A stretch of DNA of 64,000 nucleotides from Streptomyces bottropensis ATCC 25435. GTDB lineage: Bacteria; Actinomycetota; Actinomycetes; Streptomycetales; Streptomycetaceae. Location: positions 6,655,519 through 6,719,518 of the forward strand of contig NZ_KB911581.1 of assembly GCF_000383595.1 (NCBI RefSeq). Direction: 5' to 3'. Under the pieces are notes generated by a model that saw only the letters and a list, made by a program, of their open reading frames with translations, was not told the DNA's origin and ran no database searches. The first letter of the stretch is position 1. Every line of letters begins with the position of its first letter. The translations under genes and the position numbers were made by a program. Of the stretch, positions 1 through 8,382 are shown piece after piece.

Positions 1-1605
1 ACGCCGACCGAGCGCTCCATCACCGGCGTTCCGGAGGAGTTCGGCACCCCCATCGGCCTCGCCTCCGACGTGAAGCGGACCTCGATCGAGACCCGGATCG
101 TCGCGGCGCAGGACTACGAGCAGAACTGGCTGCCGATGCCGTACCCGGTCACCGGCGTCGACATCGACGGCGACTGGCGGTACGAGCCCGTGGGACGCAC
201 GCTCGTCGGTGACCACGGCCAGAACACCAAGGGCGCGCAGTACAAGGTCGAGAGCCTGATCGTGCAGCCCACGGCGGAGCAGCTGGCCTCGGCGCCGGAG
301 CCGCCGCCGTCCCTGCGGCGGGAGTACACCAAGGTGCCGGCCTCGCTGCCGCCGGTGGTGGCGAAGACCGCGCTGGACGTCACCAAGGGCGCGACGAACG
401 ACTACGAGCGCGCGGTGAAGCTGCAGGACTGGTTCGCGTTCAGCGGCGAGTTCACGTACGACACCGAGGTGCGTTCCGGGACGGGGGCGCGCGCGATCGC
501 CCGGTTCCTCCAGGACAAGGAGGGCTTCTGCGTCCACTTCTCCTTCGCGATGGCGTCGATGGCCCGCACGCTGGGCATACCGGCCCGGGTGGCCGTGGGC
601 TTCACGCCCGGCACCCCGCAGACAAACGGCACGATGTCGGTGGGCCTGCGCGACGCGCACGCCTGGCCGGAGCTGTACTTCGAGGGTGTGGGCTGGACCC
701 GCTTCGAGCCGACCCCCAACCGGGGCTCGACTCCGCCGTACACGGTGCCGGAGGACTCCGGCACCGGCGGTCTGCCCGACGTGCCCCGGCCCTCGCAGTC
801 GGCGTCCACGGCGCCGTCGGCCGTGCCGTCGGCGAGCGAGAGCTGCACCCCGCAGGAGGTGAAGCTGGGGGCCTGCGCGAGCGAGTCCGCGGCGGCCGTG
901 GCGGATGCGGACGACGAGGAGCGTTCGCTGTGGGGTCTGCTGTTCTTCTCGCCCTGGACCCTGTTGATCGTGCCGGGCGCCCTCCTGCTGCTGGCGATCC
1001 CGTTGCTGCCGATGCTGTGGCGGCTGCGGGTCCGGTCCGTGCGGCTGGGCGCGCATGACGGCGCGGTGCCGAAGGGTGACCGTGGGCCCGCCGTCGCCCG
1101 GGACGTGACCGAGGAGGCGGGCGGACCGGGGTCTCCGGCCCCGGCGGGCAGCAGAGCCGGCGGGTTCGGCCGTTCGGAGGCCGCCGCGGCCCATGCGCTG
1201 GCCGCCTGGCAGGAGGTGACCGACACGGCCTGGGACTACGGGATCACGCCGGACGAGTCGCTGACGCCTCGCAAGGCCGCCGCGCGGATCGTGCGGATCG
1301 GGGAGCTCGAACCGTCGGCCGCGGACGCGGTGCACCGGGTGGCGGCTGCGGTGGAGCAGGTCCTCTTCGCCCCGCGTCCGCAGGTCCCGGCGGGTCTGGC
1401 CCGGGACGCGCACCAGGTCGGAACCGGCCTTCGCAAGCACGCCGACCGCGGGACGAAGCTGCGGGCACTGCTGCTGCCGCGTTCGACCGTTCGGGTGGTC
1501 TGGTCCGTCTCCGCCCGCTGGACGAACGCCCTGGAGGAGCTGCTGTCCCGCGTCCCGACGCCACGCCCGCCCTGGAGACGCCCCTCGGCCGGCCGGCCCG
1601 GCTAG
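1..1605 (+). CDS. Transglutaminase-like DUF3488 membrane protein (TgpA type), 5' end outside window
   Basis: The reading frame is open from base 1, so the start and the expected N-terminal membrane segments lie upstream. What remains is 534 codons. A transglutaminase core is visible: Cys at about codon 177 (EGFCVHF), His at about codon 220 (DAHAW), and an acidic position in RFEPTP where Glu replaces the usual Asp. A Pro/Ser-rich linker follows, then one membrane segment (about codons 310-341) and a cytoplasmic C-terminal region resembling DUF4129. Proteins of this class commonly follow MoxR and DUF58 genes in Actinobacteria and probably act on peptide or cell-wall substrates outside the membrane; the substrate is unknown. 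A hairpin terminator follows the stop codon. Confidence 0.85.
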   Translation, partial: TPTERSITGVPEEFGTPIGLASDVKRTSIETRIVAAQDYEQNWLPMPYPVTGVDIDGDWRYEPVGRTLVGDHGQNTKGAQYKVESLIVQPTAEQLASAPEPPPSLRREYTKVPASLPPVVAKTALDVTKGATNDYERAVKLQDWFAFSGEFTYDTEVRSGTGARAIARFLQDKEGFCVHFSFAMASMARTLGIPARVAVGFTPGTPQTNGTMSVGLRDAHAWPELYFEGVGWTRFEPTPNRGSTPPYTVPEDSGTGGLPDVPRPSQSASTAPSAVPSASESCTPQEVKLGACASESAAAVADADDEERSLWGLLFFSPWTLLIVPGALLLLAIPLLPMLWRLRVRSVRLGAHDGAVPKGDRGPAVARDVTEEAGGPGSPAPAGSRAGGFGRSEAAAAHALAAWQEVTDTAWDYGITPDESLTPRKAAARIVRIGELEPSAADAVHRVAAAVEQVLFAPRPQVPAGLARDAHQVGTGLRKHADRGTKLRALLLPRSTVRVVWSVSARWTNALEELLSRVPTPRPPWRRPSAGRPG

Positions 1606-1642
1606 CGGCCGGCGGTCGGCTGCTGCCGGCGGCTCCGCGCAT

Positions 1643-1679
1643 GTCTGCCCCCTCCCGGGTTCGCCGGGCGGGGGCAGAC
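1643..1679 (+). terminator. Hairpin terminator after the transglutaminase-like gene
   Basis: Arms 1643-1658 and 1664-1679 form a GC-rich stem, GTCTGCCCCC pairing with GGGGGCAGAC, with one internal mismatch and a short loop. It begins 38 bases after the stop codon at 1605. There is no clear T tract, as is usual for Streptomyces terminators. Confidence 0.6.
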
Positions 1680-1923
1680 GTGTGTGGGCCCGAGGGCGCG
1701 GGTCCGAGGCGTCCGTCCGTACTGCGCACGGGCTGACCGTCTGGAGCTGGGGGTGGGGCTGGGTGCTGGGACGGCGGGCTGGGGCTGGGCGGCGGCCGGG
1801 GCTGGGCCGCGGCCGGCATCACCCCGGCTGCCGCTCCGGGCACGCCGAAGCAGCCGCCACTGGAGAAGGGGCAGCTGTTCGATTTCAGGTTTCGGGTGCG
1901 GGGTTTCGGGTTTTGGGCGTACG

Positions 1924-1958
1924 CGAAGGGTGACCGCCCCTCGGGTGGTCACCCTTCG
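1924..1958. terminator. Bidirectional terminator between convergent genes
   Basis: A perfect 12-bp stem, CGAAGGGTGACC (1924-1935) with GGTCACCCTTCG (1947-1958), encloses an 11-base loop. A short T run (TCCGTTTT) follows on the + strand. It can serve the + gene ending at 1605 and the - gene ending at 2014. Confidence 0.65.
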
Positions 1959-2013
1959 TCCGTTTTCAGTGCAGCGGTTCAGTTGTGACTGTCGGATCGG
2001 CGATCCGGCGGGT

Positions 2014-2415
2014 TCAGTGGCCGCCCTGCTCGTCCCGACGACGCTGCCAGCGCTGTTCGATTCGGTCCATCATGGAGCGGCGCTGTCGGGCCTGACGACG
2101 CGCGCCGGCGGAGCCTGCGGCACCGACGGGCTGCTCACCCGGCTTGGGGGCCTTGCGCCAACCGGTGACGGCGAGCACGGCGCAGCCCAGCATGACGAGG
2201 AACCCCACCACGCTGACCCAGATCTGCTGTGCGACCATTCCGGCCATGAGGAGCGCGATACCCACCAGAAAGCCCGCGACCGCCTGGTAGACCCGCCGCC
2301 GGGTGTACGTACGCAGCCCGCTTCCCTGGAGCGCTGACGCGAACTTGGGATCTTCGGCGTACAGCGCTCGCTCCATCTGCTCGAGCATGCGCTGCTCGTG
2401 CTCTGAGAGCGGCAC
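2014..2415 (-). CDS. DUF3040 domain-containing small membrane protein
   Basis: This 133-residue protein opens with the DUF3040 signature PLSEHEQRMLEQME, followed by a helical segment and two adjacent hydrophobic helices (about residues 45-90) that should cross the membrane. The tail is Arg-rich and cytoplasmic-looking. The GTG start is preceded by GAGGAGG at good spacing. DUF3040 proteins are conserved near the cell division and cell wall gene cluster of Actinobacteria; no biochemical function is established. It is transcribed towards the convergent transglutaminase-like gene. Confidence 0.85.
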   Translation of the reverse strand: MPLSEHEQRMLEQMERALYAEDPKFASALQGSGLRTYTRRRVYQAVAGFLVGIALLMAGMVAQQIWVSVVGFLVMLGCAVLAVTGWRKAPKPGEQPVGAAGSAGARRQARQRRSMMDRIEQRWQRRRDEQGGH

Positions 2416-2701
2416 GGAGTCCTCCTCATCGTGCGGTCGCCGGGGCGACCCGGGGGGTCCTCTTCAGGATAGGCAGGGATTCGCCCCCTTGAAACCCGCC
2501 CCTCTACGCCAATTCGCCAACCGGGACCGCCATGGCACCCCGACTCGCTGAGGTGTGAATTCCCCAGCGGACGGCCCGTCATGCCGGTACGGTCTCCCTC
2601 GATCATACGGCTCCGAGCGCCGTATCGGGGGGCCTGTGGCGTACTCCATCCGCCGCCGAGCCCCTGATCAGGGGGTCACCCCATTCGTCCCGGGGGCCGG
2701 A

Positions 2702-3472
2702 TCAGGACCCGGCGGCCCCTCGCGTCTCGCCCAGCACATGAAGTTGGGTCGCCACGGAGTGGAAGGCGGGCTGCTCGGCGACCGCGGCCTCCAGCTTGAG
2801 CAGGGCGTCCAGGGCGCCCGGCTCGGTGTCGACGAGGACCCCGGGGACGAGGTCGGCGAAGACCCGCACGCCGTGCACGGCGGCGACCTCCAGGCCCGCG
2901 CCCTCGACGAGCGCGGTGAGCTGCTCGGCGGTGAAGCGGTGGGGAACCGGATCACCTTCGCCCCAGCGTCCGTTCGGGTCGTCGAGCGCCTGCCGGGCCT
3001 CCTTGAAGTGCCCGGCGAGGGCCCGCGCGAGGACCGCGCCGCCGAGGCCCGCGGCGAGCAGGCTGAGCACACCCTCGGGGCGCAGCGCGGCGACCGCGTT
3101 GCCGATGCCCTCGGCGGGGTCGTCCACGTACTCCAGGACGCCGTGGCAGAGGACGGCGTCGTACCCGCCGCGCTCGACGACGTCGAAGAGGCCGTGGGCG
3201 TCGCCCTGGACGCCGCGCACACGGTCGGCGACGCCGGCCTCGGCGGCCCGGCGCTCCAGCGCGAACAGCGCGTTCGGGCTGGGGTCGACGACGGTGACCC
3301 GGTGACCGAGGCGGGCCACGGGCACCGCGAAGTTGCCGCTGCCGCCCCCGGTGTCCAGGACGTCGAGCGACTCACGTGCCGTGGCCTTCACCCGGCGGTC
3401 GAGGGCGTCTTGCAGGACCTCCCAGACCACGGCGGTACGGAGGGAGGCGCGGGGGCGCATCGGGTCCGACAC
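2702..3472 (-). CDS. Class I SAM-dependent methyltransferase
   Basis: The 256-residue protein has a Rossmann methyltransferase core. Motif I is LDVLDTGGGSGNFAVPVA (about residues 37-54), an acidic residue ends strand 2 (VTVVDPS), and later motifs read CHGVLEYVDDPAEGIGNAV and LRPEGVLSLLAAG. This resembles the methyltransf_11/25 group of small-molecule methylases (UbiE/CmoA-like); the acceptor cannot be inferred. The GTG start has GAGGAG upstream at 9 bases. The HEPN gene lies directly upstream on the same strand, separated by 131 bases. Confidence 0.85.
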   Translation of the reverse strand: MSDPMRPRASLRTAVVWEVLQDALDRRVKATARESLDVLDTGGGSGNFAVPVARLGHRVTVVDPSPNALFALERRAAEAGVADRVRGVQGDAHGLFDVVERGGYDAVLCHGVLEYVDDPAEGIGNAVAALRPEGVLSLLAAGLGGAVLARALAGHFKEARQALDDPNGRWGEGDPVPHRFTAEQLTALVEGAGLEVAAVHGVRVFADLVPGVLVDTEPGALDALLKLEAAVAEQPAFHSVATQLHVLGETRGAAGS

Positions 3473-3603
3473 GGCAGTTGACTCCTCGGCGCGGCACCGC
3501 CTGGCGTACGGCGGAGCGATGGGCTTGCGTCTCCACCGGGCCCGGGGCCGCGGCGGAGGGTGGCGACTGCCCCAACCCTAATGGGCGGCGCCTGGGCGGT
3601 CGG

Positions 3604-4143
3604 TCAGCCCGCGTCCGGGACCCCCGGCTCGCCGTCCCGCCGGGGCTGGGGCAGCACCGGCTGGAGCACCAGCATCCGTTCGACCAGGCGCAGGAACATC
3701 GCCACGTCGCGTATGAGGTCGTCGGCGTCCCGCGCGCTCGCCGCGCCCTGGATGCCCGCCTCGGCACGCGCCCTGCGGGCGGCGCCGGAGGCGAACAGCG
3801 CACTCCACTCGGCGAGCTCGGGTGCTATCTCGGGGAGCACCTCCCAGGCGCTGCGGATCTTCGCGCGGCGCTTCGGGGTGAGTTCGGGGCGGCCCCGGGC
3901 GGCGAGGACCGCGGCGGCGGTGCGCAGGGCGGCCAGGTGGGCGGTGGCGTACCGCTCGTTGGGCGCCTGGTGGGCGGACGCCTCGTCGAGTCCGGAGCGG
4001 GCCTGGGCGAGCAGGTCGAGGGCGGCGGGCGGGGCCGTCGCCCGGCGCAGCACGGGGTGCACGTCGCTCGCCGGGCCGGTCAGTGAGGGGGCAGGGCCGG
4101 TGGCGCGGCGCCGGTTGGCGGCTGCTGCGTGGTGGCTGGCCAT
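3604..4143 (-). CDS. SAV_6107 family HEPN domain-containing protein
   Basis: This helical protein of 179 residues matches the actinobacterial family named after SAV_6107. HEPN domains are four-helix bundles that often carry an RX4-6H RNase motif; no convincing copy is visible here, so nuclease activity should not be assumed. The frame is open further upstream, but ATG at 4141-4143 is chosen because it has a perfect AGGAGG eight bases earlier. The gene is divergent from the ABC transporter operon and shares its 175-base promoter region. Confidence 0.75.
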   Translation of the reverse strand: MASHHAAAANRRRATGPAPSLTGPASDVHPVLRRATAPPAALDLLAQARSGLDEASAHQAPNERYATAHLAALRTAAAVLAARGRPELTPKRRAKIRSAWEVLPEIAPELAEWSALFASGAARRARAEAGIQGAASARDADDLIRDVAMFLRLVERMLVLQPVLPQPRRDGEPGVPDAG

Positions 4144-4277
4144 GACGAACCTCCTGTCGTCTTCGGACGACACGCTCTGACACGAGGTGCCGTATGTGCC
4201 CATCGTGCGGTATGCCACTGACAATCCGTTCTGACCTGCTCTTTTGCTTCGATCAGAAGTTCGGAGTAGCTTTTGCA

Positions 4278-4291
4278 CTGACCAGTCAGTT
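4278..4291. promoter_or_regulatory. TetR-type palindromic operator upstream of the ABC/YhgE operon
   Basis: ACTGACCAGTCAGT is an inverted repeat (ACTGAC / GTCAGT around CA), 28 bases before the ABC gene ATG. A possible -35 (TTGCAC, 4274-4279) overlaps its left edge, so bound repressor would block polymerase. The TetR gene at 7337-7969 closes this operon and is the obvious candidate ligand; that pairing is inference. Confidence 0.55.
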
Positions 4292-4318
4292 CAAAGAAAT
4301 ACAGAGGGGCTCGGGAGC

Positions 4319-5245
4319 ATGGGAGAGCCGCGGGAGGCCGACGCCCGGCAGGCAACGGCCGGGGGCGTCGCCGTCGGAGCCGAGGGGTTCGGGCTGAAGG
4401 GGCCGCGCGGGTGGGCGTTCCGGGGCGTCGGGTTCGACGCCGAGGCCGGTTCGCTGATCGCGGTCGAGGGGCCGTCCGGGTCGGGCCGGACCTGTCTGCT
4501 GCTGGCGCTCACCGGACGCATGAAGCCGAGCGAGGGGCACGCCACGATCGGCTCCCTACGGCTGCCGAAGCGGATGGCGGCCGTGCGCCGCGTCAGCGCC
4601 CTCGCCCACGTCCCCGGTGTGACCGATCTGGACCCGGCCCTGACCGTCGGAGAGCACCTGCGCGAGCGGGCCCTGCTCCAGCGGCGGTTCGACGGCTCCC
4701 TGCGCGGGCTGCTGCGGTCCCGCACCGAGCGCGCCGCCGAGGCGAAGGGCCGGATCGAGGCCGCCCTGACCGCCGCCGGGCTCGATCGCGAGGCCCTGCC
4801 CAAGGGTTCCCGGACCGCGGTACGCGACCTGGAGCGGATGGAGGCCCTTCGGCTGTCCGTCGCCCTCGCCCTCGTCGGCCGGCCCCGGCTGCTCGGCGTC
4901 GACGACAGCGACCTGAAGCTCTCCGGCGCCGAACGGGCCCAGGTGTGGGCTCTGTTGAGGTCTCTGACCGAGTCCGGCATCACGGTGGTGGCGGTGTGCA
5001 GCGAGGCCCCGGAGGGGGCGGTCGTGGTGTCCACGGCGCCGGAGAACGACGCACGCGCGCGTGCGGACATGGGCGACGACGGCGACAGCACCGAACGCGT
5101 CGACCACGCCGACACCACCGGCACCACCGACGAAGCCGACGACAGCGCCACCACCGAAGCCACCGAAGCCACCGAAGCCACCGAAGCCACCGAAGCCACC
5201 GACAAGGAGAACGCCGATGCGCTCGCCGAAACTCGCCGCTCTTGA
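4319..5245 (+). CDS. ABC-type ATP-binding protein with non-canonical Walker motifs
   Basis: This 308-residue protein is the likely ATPase partner of the YhgE/Pip permease gene, which it overlaps by 29 bases. It has a P-loop, GPSGSGRT (about residues 51-58), but Arg replaces the catalytic Lys. The usual LSGGQ signature is unrecognisable (VRDLERME), and the Walker B region reads LLGVDDSD, with Asp where the catalytic Glu is expected. ATP hydrolysis may therefore be weak or absent. The C-terminus is Asp/Thr-rich and ends with five TEA repeats. ATG at 4319 is chosen over an earlier in-frame start at 4244, which would overlap the operator. Confidence 0.75.
   Translation: MGEPREADARQATAGGVAVGAEGFGLKGPRGWAFRGVGFDAEAGSLIAVEGPSGSGRTCLLLALTGRMKPSEGHATIGSLRLPKRMAAVRRVSALAHVPGVTDLDPALTVGEHLRERALLQRRFDGSLRGLLRSRTERAAEAKGRIEAALTAAGLDREALPKGSRTAVRDLERMEALRLSVALALVGRPRLLGVDDSDLKLSGAERAQVWALLRSLTESGITVVAVCSEAPEGAVVVSTAPENDARARADMGDDGDSTERVDHADTTGTTDEADDSATTEATEATEATEATEATDKENADALAETRRS
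5153..5197 (+). repeat. Five tandem 9-bp units encoding TEA repeats
   Basis: The unit ACCGAAGCC occurs five times without interruption, encoding (Thr-Glu-Ala)5 near the C-terminus of the ABC-type protein. It ends 20 bases before the start codon of the next gene. Confidence 0.9.
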
Positions 5246-7301
5246 GCTGAGGCGCTTCGGCCGGGGGAAGCTGCCGCGCGCCGCGCTCGTCTCGCTCCTG
5301 CTGCTGCCGTTGCTGTACGGCGCCCTGTACCTGTGGTCCTTCTGGGACCCGTACGGGCGGCTCGACCGCATCCCCGTGGCCCTGGTGAACGACGACAGGG
5401 GGGCGTCGGTCGGCAAGCAGCGGCTGACGGCGGGTGACGACATCGCCGAGGGGCTGCGCGAGAGCGACACCTTCGAGTGGCACCGGGTGGGCGCCGCCGA
5501 GGCCCGCGCCGGTGTCGAGGACGGCACGTACTACCTGTCGCTGACCATGCCGAAGGACTTCAGCGAGCGGATCGCGTCGAGTTCCGGGGACGTGCCGGAG
5601 ACGGGCGCCCTCCAGGTGCGGACGAACGACGCGAACAACTACATCGTCGGGCAGATCTCGCGGACCGTGTTCTCGGAGGTGCGGACGGCGGCGTCGACGA
5701 AGGCGTCACGGTCGTTCCTGGACCGGATCTTCATCTCGTTCTCGGACCTCCACGGACGGACCGAGAAGGCGGCCGACGGCGCCGACGACCTCAAGGGCGG
5801 CATCGACAAGGCGGAGAAGGGCTCCAAGGATCTCGCGGACGGCCTGCGGACGGCCAAGGAGGGCAGCGGGAAACTGTCCGGCGGTCTCGACGACCTGGAC
5901 AAGGGCGCGGGCGATCTGGAGGACGGCGCCCAGCAGGTGGCGGACGGCACCGGGAAGCTCGCCGACAAGGTCGGCGCCGCGGCGGACCAGGTGCGGCCCT
6001 TCCTCGCGAAGAACGGCGACACGATCGCCGACACCGCCACCCTGGTCGCCGACTCGGCGGCCACGATCCGGGACCACCTCGACGCGTTCGTGACGACGGC
6101 ACCGGCCGCCGCGACCGGCACCCGGACCGCCTCCGACACCCTCGACGACGTGTACCGGCGACGCTGCGAGGAACCGGTACCGCCCGACGCGGCCTGCGCG
6201 GACCTGAAGAAGGCCAAGGACGCGGCGGCGAAGGCCGCCGTGCTCGCCGAGGACGTGAACACCGTGGTGAAGAACTACGACGGTGACCTGAAGGCCTTCG
6301 ACAAGGACCTGGAGACCCTGGAGAAGCAGGCCCGTGCCCTCGCGAAGGCCGCGCCCACCCTCTCCACCGATCTCGACAACGCCGTCGCCAAGGTGAACGC
6401 CCTCGACAAGGGCGCCACGAAGGTCGCCAAGGGGGCGAAGACCCTGCACACCGGTCTCGGCACCGCCAAGACCGGCGCGGAGGACCTGGACACGGGTGTC
6501 GGCGCGCTGAAGACGGGCGCGGTCGACCTCAAGGGCGGCATGTACAAGCTCGCCGACGGTTCGGGGAAGCTGGCGGGCGGTCTGCACGACGGGGCCGAGC
6601 AGATCCCGGACTACGACGAGCAGGCTCGCGACAAGCGCACCGAAGTGATGGCCGACCCGGTGCGGTTGGCCACCAGGGACCTGCACAAGGCGCCCAACTA
6701 CGGCACCGGGTTCGCCCCTTACTTCATCCCGCTGTCCCTGTGGGTGGGCGCCATGGTGGCGTACATGCTGATCCAGCCGCTCAACCGGCGTGCCCTCGCC
6801 GCGGGTGCCTCGGCCTGGCGCATCGCGCTGGCGGGCTGGCTTCCGGTCGCCGCCCTGGGCGTGCTGCAGACGGTCGCGCTGATGGCGGTGCTGCACTGGG
6901 CGGTCGGCCTGGAGATGGCGCGGGCGGCCGGAACGGTGGGCTTCCTGTTCCTGGTGACGGCGTGCTTCGCGGCGATCGTGCAGTGGCTCAACGCGCGCTT
7001 CGGGGCGGCGGGCCGGATCCTCGTCCTCGCCTTCCTGATGCTGCAATTGACGTCCGCGGGCGGCACGTACCCCGTACAGACCAGCCCCGCGTTCTTCAAC
7101 GCGGTCCACCCCTTCCTGCCGATGAGCCATGTCGTCGACGCCCTCCGCAGGCTCATCACCGGCGGTGGCCTCGGCCCGGTGTGGCAGGCGTGCGCGGTGC
7201 TGGTGGCCTTCACCGCCGGCGCCCTCGCGCTGACCGCCCTGTCCGCCCGCCGCAAGCAGGTGTGGACCCTGGACCGACTGCATCCGGAGTTGAGCCTGTG
7301 A
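5217..7301 (+). CDS. YhgE/Pip family ABC-2-type membrane protein
   Basis: The 694-residue protein has the YhgE/Pip plan. One N-terminal membrane helix (about residues 22-40) is followed by PVALVNDDRGA. A long extracytoplasmic region full of Ala/Gly/Asp heptad-like repeats (LADGLRTAKEGSGKLSGGLD and similar) comes next, and a C-terminal group of about five membrane helices (about residues 500-690) ends the protein. The family includes phage infection protein of Lactococcus, EsaA-like secretion components and exporters. The ATG has AAGGAGA upstream and lies inside the preceding gene, so translation is probably coupled. Substrate export is the likely role, but the substrate is unknown. Confidence 0.85.
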   Translation: MRSPKLAALELRRFGRGKLPRAALVSLLLLPLLYGALYLWSFWDPYGRLDRIPVALVNDDRGASVGKQRLTAGDDIAEGLRESDTFEWHRVGAAEARAGVEDGTYYLSLTMPKDFSERIASSSGDVPETGALQVRTNDANNYIVGQISRTVFSEVRTAASTKASRSFLDRIFISFSDLHGRTEKAADGADDLKGGIDKAEKGSKDLADGLRTAKEGSGKLSGGLDDLDKGAGDLEDGAQQVADGTGKLADKVGAAADQVRPFLAKNGDTIADTATLVADSAATIRDHLDAFVTTAPAAATGTRTASDTLDDVYRRRCEEPVPPDAACADLKKAKDAAAKAAVLAEDVNTVVKNYDGDLKAFDKDLETLEKQARALAKAAPTLSTDLDNAVAKVNALDKGATKVAKGAKTLHTGLGTAKTGAEDLDTGVGALKTGAVDLKGGMYKLADGSGKLAGGLHDGAEQIPDYDEQARDKRTEVMADPVRLATRDLHKAPNYGTGFAPYFIPLSLWVGAMVAYMLIQPLNRRALAAGASAWRIALAGWLPVAALGVLQTVALMAVLHWAVGLEMARAAGTVGFLFLVTACFAAIVQWLNARFGAAGRILVLAFLMLQLTSAGGTYPVQTSPAFFNAVHPFLPMSHVVDALRRLITGGGLGPVWQACAVLVAFTAGALALTALSARRKQVWTLDRLHPELSL

Positions 7302-7336
7302 CCGCGCACGGCACGGTTCCTGTGACAATCAGGGCC

Positions 7337-7969
7337 ATGGAAAGCACCAACGCCCCCGGCGGCGCAGGCGGGGGCCGCCGCGAGGCGACCCGGCAGAAAC
7401 TCTACGAAGCGGCGGTCACCCTCATCGCGGAGCAGGGGTTCTCCGCGACCACGGTGGACGAGATCGCCGAGCGCGCCGGTGTCGCCAAGGGCACGGTCTA
7501 CTACAACTTCGCGAGCAAGTCGGTCCTCTTCGAGGAGCTGCTGCGGCACGGCGTGGGACTCCTCACCGCCTCCCTGAGCGAGGCCGCCGAGCGGACCGCG
7601 CGGGAGGGCCGCAGCAGGGTCGACTCGCTGGACGCGATGATCCGGGCCGGCCTCCTCTTCATCGACCGCTACCCGTCCTTCACCCAGCTCTACGTGGCCG
7701 AACTGTGGCGCACCAACCGTGCCTGGCAGTCCACGCTGATGGTCGTCCGGCAGGAGGCCGTCGCGGTCGTCGAGAGAGTGCTGCGCGAGGGTGTCGAGGG
7801 GGGCGAGCTGAGCGACGAGATCGATGTCGGCCTGACGGCGTCCGCCCTGGTCGGCATGGTCCTGGTGGCCGCGCTGGACTGGAAGGCGTTCCAGCCGGAC
7901 CGTTCCCTGGACGATGTCCACGCGGCGCTGTCCCGCCTCCTCCAGGGCCGGGTGAGCGGACACCGCTGA
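7337..7969 (+). CDS. TetR/AcrR family transcriptional regulator
   Basis: This 210-residue protein carries a typical TetR helix-turn-helix: TRQKLYEAAVTLIAEQGF, then TTVDEIAERAGVAKGTVYYNF (about residues 35-55) and SKSVLFEELL. The larger C-terminal half is a helical ligand-binding and dimerisation domain. It is the last gene of the ABC/YhgE operon, 35 bases after the permease stop, an arrangement typical of local repressors of efflux genes. The palindrome at 4278-4291 at the operon promoter is its predicted operator. No strong Shine-Dalgarno precedes the ATG. Confidence 0.88.
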   Translation: MESTNAPGGAGGGRREATRQKLYEAAVTLIAEQGFSATTVDEIAERAGVAKGTVYYNFASKSVLFEELLRHGVGLLTASLSEAAERTAREGRSRVDSLDAMIRAGLLFIDRYPSFTQLYVAELWRTNRAWQSTLMVVRQEAVAVVERVLREGVEGGELSDEIDVGLTASALVGMVLVAALDWKAFQPDRSLDDVHAALSRLLQGRVSGHR

Positions 7970-8237
7970 CCGGGCCGGGACGGACGAGAAGCGCCGGCCC
8001 GAACCGGCAGCGTCCCCCGCGTGCCACCTCGAACCGGCGCTTTCCCGATCCCCCGTGCTCCCCGTACTCCCCCGTGCCTCGCTCCCGCCGGCTCTCGTCG
8101 ACGGAAGGAGCGGTCGGAGCGCGAGTGCCGTTCCGCCGCCCCGTGTCGGCGGTACCGCGGCCGCGCCCTTTCCCGTGCCTCCACCTTCTCCTTCGCGCAG
8201 GTCGGAGCCCATCCGCGCGCGTACTCATCTCACCCGT

Positions 8238-8253
8238 TGAGTACGTGTACTCA
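8238..8253. promoter_or_regulatory. Predicted MacR binding site (TGAGTAC-n2-GTACTCA)
   Basis: TGAGTACGTGTACTCA is an exact match to the 16-bp inverted repeat I remember as the published MacR box of Streptomyces coelicolor, TGAGTACnnGTACTCA. The 10-base stretch GTGTACTCAG is repeated 14 bases further on (8245-8254 and 8259-8268). The genes for a MacR/MacS pair are in this same window (27471-29449). The box lies about 130 bases upstream of the FAD oxidoreductase start. Confidence 0.65.
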
Positions 8254-8369
8254 GCCCTGTGTACTCAGACCCAGCCCCGGCTGTTGCCGACTGGTGACGA
8301 TGACGCCCGCGTTCGTACTCGCCGAAGGGCCCGGCCGCTCCCGCGAAAGTCCGGGGGCGCGGCGCCCGA

Positions 8370-8375
8370 TAAGGT
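8370..8375 (+). promoter_or_regulatory. -10 element of a predicted leaderless transcript
   Basis: TAAGGT fits the TAnnnT -10 pattern and ends seven bases before the ATG at 8383, so transcription should begin at or next to the start codon. No Shine-Dalgarno sequence is present. No good -35 is visible, which would be consistent with activator dependence. Confidence 0.5.
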
Positions 8376-8382
8376 CGCCGGC

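Larger units (their letters stand above)
1606..2013. other. Intergenic stretch with two hairpins and low-complexity G-rich sequence
   Basis: This 408-base gap lies between convergent genes. It holds the terminators at 1643-1679 and 1924-1958 and, between them (about 1740-1830), a low-complexity run of GCTGGG/GGGGCTG motifs. Frames open through it have no homology I recognise and no ribosome binding site, so I see no gene. Confidence 0.6.
7970..8382. other. 413-base intergenic region with MacR-type box and promoter
   Basis: No convincing gene is present. The right half carries a cluster of GTACTCA half-sites (8221-8227, 8247-8253, 8261-8267, plus the inverse TGAGTAC at 8238-8244 and a weaker GTACTC at 8315) and a TAAGGT -10 element directly before the next start codon. 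Confidence 0.6.

Noticed and set aside
1602..1952. Open frames of 80-217 residues in both directions downstream of the first gene
   Set aside because: Arg/Pro-rich low-complexity products, no ribosome binding site, and they overlap terminator hairpins; typical shadow frames of GC-rich DNA.
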